A stretch of DNA of 13,821 nucleotides from Clostridium sp. (GTDB lineage: Bacteria; Bacillota_A; Clostridia; Lachnospirales; Lachnospiraceae). Below the pieces are notes generated by a model. That model ran no database searches. It was not told the DNA's origin and saw only the letters and a list, made by a program, of their open reading frames with translations. Where the stretch lies: positions 1-13,821 of the forward strand of contig JAMPAW010000086.1 in assembly GCA_023666975.1 (NCBI GenBank), in the 5' to 3' direction. Positions 1-5,306 of this stretch are shown piece after piece (positions within the stretch are counted from its first letter, which is position 1; each line of letters begins with the position of its first letter). Position numbers and translations under genes: made by a program.

Positions 1-41
1 CACTTAATTACATCTATTTATTGTACCATTTTTAGCGGCTG

Positions 42-71
42 ACGACAACATTAATGAATAAAATTTATAAA
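42..71 (+). promoter_or_regulatory. Possible sigma-A type promoter before the DUF378 gene
   Basis: A -10-like TATAAA (66-71) follows a weak -35-like ACGACA (42-47) after an 18-base spacer, in AT-rich DNA. It would give a leader of roughly 90 bases before the gene starting at 170. The -35 matches the consensus at only 4 of 6 positions and AT-rich DNA throws up such matches by chance, so this is a weak call. Confidence 0.25.
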
Positions 72-156
72 ATATTAGAACACTAATAGTATTCCAAAGT
101 AAATCTATTTACATGTGTGAAAATCACGCACAAAAAATGTATGAAATGGAAGCAGA

Positions 157-163
157 AAGGAGA
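157..163 (+). promoter_or_regulatory. Ribosome binding site that sets the DUF378 start
   Basis: The sequence AAAGGAGA lies 7 bases (from the end of AGGAG) before ATG 170 and 4 bases before ATG 167. The earlier in-frame ATG at 113 has no such site, so translation most likely begins at 170 (or 167). Confidence 0.7.
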
Positions 164-169
164 ATCATG

Positions 170-373
170 ATGAAGGTATTGGATTATACGATTTTAACCT
201 TTGTAGTAATTGGTGCAATTAACTGGGGTTTAATTGGATTCTTTGACTTTGACCTGGTGAGTACTCTGTTTGGACAGATGTCCATACTGACAAGAATCAT
301 CTATGCAATTGTCGGAATCGGAGGCCTTTATGCAATTTCATATTATGGCCGCATGAACAACGAACTGCAGTAG
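170..373 (+). CDS. DUF378 family small membrane protein
   Basis: Small integral membrane protein of 67 residues whose function is not known. It shows the family hallmark GAINWGLIG at about residues 15-23 inside the first hydrophobic segment (5-23), a short polar loop containing FDFDLVSTLFG, and a second hydrophobic segment at about 41-58. The length is normal for DUF378 proteins, which are usually 60-80 residues. An in-frame ATG at 113 would add 19 charged residues but has no ribosome binding site, whereas ATG 170 follows AAAGGAGA at good spacing. It is the only plus-strand gene in the window and stands alone, converging on the large minus-strand array across a shared terminator. Nothing links it functionally to the cell-wall genes. 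The family call is firm; any role is unknown. Confidence 0.85.
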   Translation: MKVLDYTILTFVVIGAINWGLIGFFDFDLVSTLFGQMSILTRIIYAIVGIGGLYAISYYGRMNNELQ

Positions 374-385
374 TGCATATAGGAA

Positions 386-424
386 AATGCTGCCATCCGG
401 TAAATGATAATCGGTGGCAGCATT
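386..424. terminator. Bidirectional intrinsic terminator between convergent genes
   Basis: A perfect 10-base inverted repeat (arms 386-395 and 415-424) is extended inward by CCG/CGG with one bulged base, around a 12-base AT-rich loop. On the minus strand the hairpin runs into TTTTCC, a fair U-tract for ending the long array. On the plus strand the tail is weaker (ATTCCTGTATT) but could serve the DUF378 gene. Its place, between stop codons at 371-373 and 431-433, supports the call. Confidence 0.8.
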
Positions 425-430
425 CCTGTA

Positions 431-853
431 TTACAGAGAAGCAGTAACCAGCTCTTTCAGATATTCCGTCAAATCCTCCTTTGCCTTGGATATTCCGATG
501 ACAAAATCCAGTTCAAACTTATCCGATATCACCGAGAGCTCCCTGACCAGTTTATCTACTTCGTCCACGGTTTCCACACAGGCAATCGACATAAAATTAT
601 CCAGGAAAATACGGTCTAAATCATCATTTTGTGATGCGATACCGTAAATAAAACCGATAAACATATCTGCTGAACGAATATTAAACTCCGGAACATTAAT
701 CAGACGTATCCGGTTACTCAATTCATACATATGCTTATTATTTCTATCCAGATAAGCAATACTTCCACCGGTGAGCTTAATATCATTATTGGCCTTTCCC
801 ATCAGCATTCTTGTCTTTCCTTTTCCTTTTTCACCTACAACCAGTTCAATCAT
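431..853 (-). CDS. Small P-loop NTPase-like protein of unknown function ('PilT-like')
   Basis: Protein of 140 residues with a Walker A motif GEKGKGKT at residues 7-14 right after the first beta strand, and a Walker B-like strand RIFLDN at 81-86. The rest is mixed alpha/beta with no membrane segment, so it is probably a cytosolic nucleotide-binding protein. From memory, similar short proteins in Lachnospiraceae are annotated 'twitching motility protein PilT', but this protein is less than half the length of real PilT and I see no secretion-ATPase features, so I do not adopt that name. The start at 853 is chosen because GGGAGG lies 7 bases upstream; a longer reading from 868 would place this site inside the coding region. 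It is the last gene of the array, 26 bases after the carboxypeptidase gene, and ends just before the terminator. The function is unknown; a chaperone-like or regulatory ATPase or GTPase is possible. Confidence 0.8.
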   Translation of the reverse strand: MIELVVGEKGKGKTRMLMGKANNDIKLTGGSIAYLDRNNKHMYELSNRIRLINVPEFNIRSADMFIGFIYGIASQNDDLDRIFLDNFMSIACVETVDEVDKLVRELSVISDKFELDFVIGISKAKEDLTEYLKELVTASL

Positions 854-860
854 ATTGGCG

Positions 861-866
861 CCTCCC
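861..866 (-). promoter_or_regulatory. Ribosome binding site that sets the P-loop protein start
   Basis: GGGAGG on the minus strand lies 7 bases before ATG 853. It overlaps the codons that follow the upstream in-frame ATG at 868, which argues for the shorter 140-residue protein. Confidence 0.75.
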
Positions 867-879
867 ATTTTCCTATATT

Positions 880-1866
880 CTAGTATATCTCTTTTAACAT
901 ATCCTCCACATTCTGATAGAGTGTTTCGTGGTCAGTGGCATTGGAGACAAGACAGATATACTCTTCTTGTGTTTCGTCATTGACAAATTCCAGAATAATA
1001 CAGCTCCCCGCTTTTTCTGTCGTACCGGTTTTCCAGCCTGTAATGTGATAACCTGCCGGCATATCAAACGAATTAGACAAAAAAGCGTTCGTCGCGGTAA
1101 TTTCCATGGATATCTTCTCATCGTCACGATACATCGTCAACGTATATGTGCTGTTGCTGTCAATCTGGATTAACGTTTCCTTTGTCAGAAATTCCTTAAA
1201 GATTAAATACAAATCATAAGGTGTTGTATAATGATTGTTATCATGCAGTCCGTGGGGATTGACAAAATGTGAATTGGTTGCCCCAAGCTCCGCAGCTTTC
1301 TGATTCATCAAATCCACAAAATTGCCCACCGACCCTGCAATATACCGGGCCAGTGCAACTGCACAGTCATTGTAAGACGAAATCAACAAACCGTGGATTA
1401 ATTCATTCACCGTAATGTAATCACCCGGTTCCAATCCCATAGAAGTGACATTATCCTCATTAAATTCAATTTTCTTGCCGATTACCACGGTATCTGACAG
1501 GGAAATCTGTCCTTTTTCAATCGCTTCCATAACGACAATTGCCGTTAAAATCTTGGTCATACTGGCAGGATAAATTCTCTTGTGCGGATTAACTGCGGAA
1601 ACCACAGTATTCGCCGTCTGATTAATCAACAGTCCCGCCTCAAATTCCATGCCGGAGCCATCAAATACATAGGCATCATAGGGAATTACTACGTTTTCAG
1701 ACGAAAGGCCTGCCGGCCGGACAATCGGCAGATTCACCTGCGAGTTGATATGCAGAGGTTCAGCCGTATCATACACTTCCCCGCACCCGGTCAACAAAGA
1801 AGTACACATCAGTACAATCATCATGAGGGTAAAACCTGTTCTGTTATGATTATTTAAACATTTCAC
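880..1866 (-). CDS. D-alanyl-D-alanine carboxypeptidase, lipoprotein form (peptidase S11)
   Basis: Serine-type D,D-carboxypeptidase of 328 residues that removes the terminal D-Ala of peptidoglycan stem peptides outside the cell membrane. All three penicillin-binding motifs are present: SMTK (102-105, nucleophile Ser102), SYN (164-166) and KTG (279-281). The N-terminus carries a hydrophobic segment ending in the lipobox LLTGC, so Cys28 is a likely lipidation site. The catalytic domain runs to about residue 312; I see neither the extra C-terminal beta domain nor the amphipathic C-terminal anchor usual in DacA/DacF proteins, so the lipid anchor seems to replace them. The start is a GTG that overlaps the end of mgsA by 17 bases; GAGGAG (1879-1884) lies 12 bases upstream, rather far, so the exact start is less certain than the gene. 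It belongs to the cell-wall array, downstream of rodA and mgsA. Confidence 0.93.
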   Translation of the reverse strand: MKCLNNHNRTGFTLMMIVLMCTSLLTGCGEVYDTAEPLHINSQVNLPIVRPAGLSSENVVIPYDAYVFDGSGMEFEAGLLINQTANTVVSAVNPHKRIYPASMTKILTAIVVMEAIEKGQISLSDTVVIGKKIEFNEDNVTSMGLEPGDYITVNELIHGLLISSYNDCAVALARYIAGSVGNFVDLMNQKAAELGATNSHFVNPHGLHDNNHYTTPYDLYLIFKEFLTKETLIQIDSNSTYTLTMYRDDEKISMEITATNAFLSNSFDMPAGYHITGWKTGTTEKAGSCIILEFVNDETQEEYICLVSNATDHETLYQNVEDMLKEIY

Positions 1867-2245
1867 GCCAATCCAAATCTCCTCGGTCTAATGATTTGAC
1901 CATCAATTCGGCAGTAGCCAAGTTGGTAGCCAATGGAATATTATGTATATCACAAAGTGTAAATATATTATTGATATCCGGTTCATGGGATTTCGGTGTC
2001 TGCGGGTCCCGTAAAAAGATCACCATATCAATGTCATTGTGTTCGATTTCCGAACCGAGCTGCTGTTCACCTCCCAGATGTCCTGCCAGATATTTGTGAA
2101 CGGTAAGATTGGTCACCTCTTCTACCAGACGTCCTGTCGTTCCCGTGGCAAATAACTCATGCTTGCATAGTATACCCCGATATGCAATACAAAAATTCTG
2201 CATTAATTTCTTTTTTGCATCATGTGCAATTAATCCAATATTCAT
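1850..2245 (-). CDS. mgsA: Methylglyoxal synthase
   Basis: Cytosolic enzyme that converts dihydroxyacetone phosphate to methylglyoxal and phosphate, a bypass of lower glycolysis used when phosphate is short or sugar phosphates build up. The 131-residue length matches the compact Bacillus-type enzyme. Family landmarks are HD (8-9), ATGTTG (33-38), GGEQQLG (58-64), RDP (79-81), HEPD (87-90) and LATNLATA (105-112). By alignment from memory to E. coli MgsA, Glu60 stands where the catalytic base Asp71 is expected; the other expected acidic residues and the active-site His are kept (Asp9, Asp80, His87, Asp90). The start at 2245 follows GGAGGGG at 5-base spacing; the longer reading from 2317 runs into rodA and is rejected. 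It lies 17 bases after rodA and overlaps the carboxypeptidase gene, which suggests co-transcription. Confidence 0.92.
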   Translation of the reverse strand: MNIGLIAHDAKKKLMQNFCIAYRGILCKHELFATGTTGRLVEEVTNLTVHKYLAGHLGGEQQLGSEIEHNDIDMVIFLRDPQTPKSHEPDINNIFTLCDIHNIPLATNLATAELMVKSLDRGDLDWREMFK

Positions 2246-2262
2246 TATTTCCCCTCCAGCTT

Positions 2263-3372
2263 CTAGTATTTTCTGCGTTGTAAGGATACATTTAAAACCA
2301 AACCTGCCGCCGCACAACAGCTAACTAATGACGTTAGTCCATAACTGATAAACGGCAGTGGAATACCTGTGTTTGGCAATATGGAGGTTGCCACCCCTAT
2401 ATTGATAAATGTTTGAAATCCGATTAACGCTGCTACCCCAGTCGCAACGTACATTCCCATTTCATCATTTGCTTTACGTGCAGTCCTTATACATTGTACC
2501 ACAATCAACCCCAAAATTACAATAATAAGTATGCTGCCGACAAATCCCAATTCCTCCCCTACCACGGAAAAAATGAAATCCGTCTGCTGTTCGGAAATCA
2601 GATTGGCATCCTTAACCGTAGCAAGAGTAGAATTATTTAAACCCTTTCCAAACAACTGCCCTGATCCGATAGCCATAACGGAATTATCCTGTTGATACTG
2701 TGTAGTTGAGGCATAATCCTCAGGATAGAGAAAGGTGAGAATTCTCTGAACCCAGTAACCCTTTAAAAACAACGGGTTCGGTCTTTTGATATACCAGATA
2801 AAGGTTCCTGCCAGAGGAATGGCGCACAAAATAACCACTCCGATGATTTTGTAGCTCAGGCCAGCAACAAAGATCATCACACACAGAATAATGAAAATAT
2901 CAATCGTCGTCGATAAATCCGGCTGGATTACAATCAAAATAAGCGGTACTGCGCAAAGTGCGGCATATCCTGCTAACGTCTTAGGCGTATTAATGCTATC
3001 CTTATGCTCCGCAAGATAATGGGCAGCACAGATAATCATGATAATTTTGGTGAACTCCGACGGCTGTATCGTAATCACCTCTGGCGAACCCAGCCAGCGC
3101 TGCGCTCCATTTACCTCTGTTCCTTTAAAAATGACTGCCAGCAGCAGAATAATATTGATTACATAAAGCAATGTGTGAAATTTGCGGATAAATTTGTAAT
3201 CCACAAGAGATAAAATAACCATTCCCAGCAGACAGACCACCATACCTGCAACCTGCTTGTTCAGGTAGGAGTGGTCTGCACTGTTAATCATTATTGTACC
3301 AAATACACAGGCAGTAAGAACCAATAGAATTAATTTAAAATTGTAATTCCGTATGCGATAATTTTCAAACAT
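2263..3372 (-). CDS. rodA: RodA, SEDS-family peptidoglycan glycosyltransferase
   Basis: Polytopic membrane enzyme of 369 residues that polymerises lipid II into glycan strands for cell elongation, working with a class B PBP. The many hydrophobic segments, QPSEFTK (103-109), QPDLSTT (150-156), TDFIFSVVGEELG (264-276) and PNTGIPLPFISYG (333-345) are SEDS signatures; Asp265 aligns with the catalytic Asp known from RodA. RodA rather than FtsW or SpoVE is inferred from the context, with mreC, mreD and PBP2 upstream. The start at 3372 is chosen because AAGGAG lies 6 bases before it; a GTG reading from 3393 would swallow this site. The gene follows minE by 20 bases and precedes mgsA by 17. Its transpeptidase partner is presumably the PBP2 encoded at 5307-8153. 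Confidence 0.94.
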   Translation of the reverse strand: MFENYRIRNYNFKLILLVLTACVFGTIMINSADHSYLNKQVAGMVVCLLGMVILSLVDYKFIRKFHTLLYVINIILLLAVIFKGTEVNGAQRWLGSPEVITIQPSEFTKIIMIICAAHYLAEHKDSINTPKTLAGYAALCAVPLILIVIQPDLSTTIDIFIILCVMIFVAGLSYKIIGVVILCAIPLAGTFIWYIKRPNPLFLKGYWVQRILTFLYPEDYASTTQYQQDNSVMAIGSGQLFGKGLNNSTLATVKDANLISEQQTDFIFSVVGEELGFVGSILIIVILGLIVVQCIRTARKANDEMGMYVATGVAALIGFQTFINIGVATSILPNTGIPLPFISYGLTSLVSCCAAAGLVLNVSLQRRKY

Positions 3373-3378
3373 ATGGTG

Positions 3379-3384
3379 CTCCTT
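3379..3384 (-). promoter_or_regulatory. Ribosome binding site that sets the rodA start
   Basis: AAGGAG on the minus strand, 6 bases before ATG 3372, lies inside the longer reading that begins at GTG 3393. This favours the ATG and leaves minE and rodA as adjacent, non-overlapping genes. Confidence 0.8.
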
Positions 3385-3392
3385 CGCTATCA

Positions 3393-3674
3393 CTATTTTA
3401 CGGATTTGGATTTCATGTCCTTAATCGGAATATTGGCATAAAGTGCCGGAACCGTCCCGTTTCCTCCGTCCGACTCGGTCTGGGTAATCTGGATATCCAG
3501 ACCGGTAGCATCGATTTCCATATATCTGGAAATGACCTCTATGATATCATTCTTAATCTGTTCCATGATATCCGGAGAACAGTTTGCCCGGTCGGAAACC
3601 AGCAGCAGCTTCAAGCGGTCCTTTGCATAGTCTCCGGACGATTTTTTCTTATTAAATAAATCAAATAATCCCAT
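3393..3674 (-). CDS. minE: Cell division topological specificity factor MinE
   Basis: Protein of 93 residues that stimulates the MinD ATPase and drives pole-to-pole movement of MinCD, so that the inhibitor is lowest at mid-cell. The N-terminal MGLFDLF stretch fits the amphipathic membrane-targeting helix, RLKLLLVSDR (20-29) is the MinD-contact segment, and the remainder matches the dimerising beta domain (LDIQITQTES, VPALYANIPI). The length is typical. GGAGAG precedes the ATG at about 8-base spacing. It follows minD by 39 bases. Its presence suggests an oscillating Min system of the E. coli or Clostridium kind instead of the DivIVA/MinJ system of Bacillus subtilis. Confidence 0.95.
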   Translation of the reverse strand: MGLFDLFNKKKSSGDYAKDRLKLLLVSDRANCSPDIMEQIKNDIIEVISRYMEIDATGLDIQITQTESDGGNGTVPALYANIPIKDMKSKSVK

Positions 3675-3713
3675 AATCTTCTCTCCAATCTTCTTTCTTT
3701 TCTTTTGTCTATC

Positions 3714-4499
3714 CTACTTCTTTAATAATCTGGATAATTTTTTGAAAAAACCGGAATCATTCAAATCCAAAAACTCTACCTCTTCGCCCATTACCCGTTT
3801 ACATATATTGAAATACGCTTTGCCGGCCGGAGAATTATTGCCAACCAAAGGCTGTCCCTGATTTGTGGAAATGACGATATTTTCATCGTCCGGTACTGCA
3901 CCGATTAAATCAATTGCAAGAATTTCCACTACGTCCTCAATGGACATCATCTCTCCGCGCTTAACCATATCCATGCGGATACGGTTCACGATTAAATCCA
4001 TTTTCTTGATGTCATTTGCCTCTAAGAGACCGATAATGCGGTCTGCATCACGTATGGCAGACACTTCCGGAGTCGTAACAATCAGTGCCCGGTCAGCTGC
4101 CGCAATTGCGTTTTTAAAGCCCTGCTCGATTCCCGCCGGACAGTCGAGAATAATATAGTCAAATTCCTTCTTTAACTCTTCTACCAGCTTCTTCATCTGT
4201 TCCGGAGTAACGGAAGTCTTGTCTTTGGTCTGCGCTGACGGTAAGAGAAACAGATTGGGATATGTCTTATCTTTAATCAGGGCCTGCTTATAACGGCAAT
4301 TCCCCTCAACCACATCGACTAAGTTATAGACAATGCGGTTTTCCAGTCCCATTACCACATCAAGATTACGAAGTCCGATATCCGTGTCAATCAGAACGAC
4401 CTTTTTGTCTAATTTTGCCAATCCTGTTCCTACATTTGCCGTGGTTGTCGTCTTGCCGACACCACCTTTTCCAGACGTAATTACAATTACCTCACTCAT
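3714..4499 (-). CDS. minD: Septum site-determining ATPase MinD
   Basis: Membrane-binding ATPase of the ParA/MinD family, 261 residues, which recruits MinC to the membrane and is released by MinE. The deviant Walker A motif GKGGVGKT is at residues 10-17 with the signature Lys11, LIDTDIGLRNLD follows at 36-47, and the Walker B strand YIILDCPAG lies at 115-123. The last eleven residues, FFKKLSRLLKK, form the amphipathic membrane-targeting sequence. GAGGAGG lies 6 bases before the ATG. It sits between minC (23-base gap) and minE (39-base gap), the usual minCDE order. No key residue is missing. Confidence 0.97.
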   Translation of the reverse strand: MSEVIVITSGKGGVGKTTTTANVGTGLAKLDKKVVLIDTDIGLRNLDVVMGLENRIVYNLVDVVEGNCRYKQALIKDKTYPNLFLLPSAQTKDKTSVTPEQMKKLVEELKKEFDYIILDCPAGIEQGFKNAIAAADRALIVTTPEVSAIRDADRIIGLLEANDIKKMDLIVNRIRMDMVKRGEMMSIEDVVEILAIDLIGAVPDDENIVISTNQGQPLVGNNSPAGKAYFNICKRVMGEEVEFLDLNDSGFFKKLSRLLKK

Positions 4500-4522
4500 T
4501 TTTTATCCTCCTCAATATCGTA

Positions 4523-5293
4523 TTAAAAAAGTATATCATGTATCGTTGTCTTAGACAACGGCGCTATACAAATCTGCTCCTTTACTATTGTGGCCAGCAT
4601 AGCCTCCTTAGGAGCCTTTGTATGATCCTTTTTATCTGAACTTCTGGCAATAACATCTGCAATTTTTATCTGAATCGGTTCCATTCCCATCGCAATCACA
4701 AATGCGCTTTTATCACCGTTGCAGCCAGCGGTTACGCTTCCCTTTAACGTGCCGATAATCACAATGTTCCCGCCGGCAATCACGGACGCTCCCGGATTTA
4801 CATCTCCCACAATGACCAGAGAGGCCTTTGTCTCTAATGTCTGGCCGGAGCGAAGCGTCCCCCGGTAAAACATGCCGCTATTGTCGTCTTTGGCAGAATC
4901 CGTTTTCGGCTCTTCTGCCTCTTTCCCGGCGTCCTTTTCCAAGCCGGGTAAATTCGTAACGCCAATCAGTTCGGGTTCTGACTCCGCCTCGTCATCTTTT
5001 GCCGCCTGGATAATGTCAAAAAACGTTGCCTCCAGCTCGCTGTTGTCGTCCATGACGTAACGAATGTTCAATTTGGAGTTATTCTCAATGACATCTAGAA
5101 TAGAGTCTAATTCTTCGTTAGAAAGGTTTCTTCCCTCAAACGTAACGGCAAGCTGTTTTTCACAGTCAAAAAATTCTTCCGCCTCCTCAAGCTTTCCCTC
5201 AAGGTCTTTCAATAATTTCGGAAATTCCACCTCATCATTTAACACAATACAAATGCCGTATTTGTTGCCTTTAATTATAACCGAGTTTTTCAT
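4523..5293 (-). CDS. minC: Septum site-determining protein MinC
   Basis: Inhibitor of FtsZ ring assembly, 256 residues. An N-terminal FtsZ-antagonist domain (about 1-98) is joined by an acidic linker rich in Glu, Asp and Lys (about 99-140) to the C-terminal beta-helical domain (141-220) that dimerises and binds MinD; the conserved RSGQ of that domain is at 148-151. A further tail (220-256) ends in IHDILF. The start at 5293 is supported by AGGAG 7 bases upstream; an in-frame GTG two codons earlier is only 1 base from the same site and is unlikely. The gene begins 13 bases after PBP2 ends and is followed by minD. The linker is the least conserved part, as expected. Confidence 0.93.
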   Translation of the reverse strand: MKNSVIIKGNKYGICIVLNDEVEFPKLLKDLEGKLEEAEEFFDCEKQLAVTFEGRNLSNEELDSILDVIENNSKLNIRYVMDDNSELEATFFDIIQAAKDDEAESEPELIGVTNLPGLEKDAGKEAEEPKTDSAKDDNSGMFYRGTLRSGQTLETKASLVIVGDVNPGASVIAGGNIVIIGTLKGSVTAGCNGDKSAFVIAMGMEPIQIKIADVIARSSDKKDHTKAPKEAMLATIVKEQICIAPLSKTTIHDILF

Positions 5294-5300
5294 TGCCACA

Positions 5301-5305
5301 CTCCT
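5301..5305 (-). promoter_or_regulatory. Ribosome binding site that sets the minC start
   Basis: AGGAG on the minus strand lies 7 bases before ATG 5293 and only 1 base before an in-frame GTG at 5299, so the ATG is the better start. Confidence 0.75.
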
Positions 5306-5306
5306 A

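Noticed and set aside
113..169. A 19-residue extension of the DUF378 protein from ATG 113.
   Set aside because: There is no ribosome binding site before 113, a good one lies before 167/170, and the added residues are charged and unlike the family's N-terminus.
2577..2600. Gln in place of His just before TDFIF in RodA, as a possible active-site change.
   Set aside because: The catalytic Asp is kept, and from memory QQTDFIF occurs in many clostridial RodA proteins, so it is ordinary variation.
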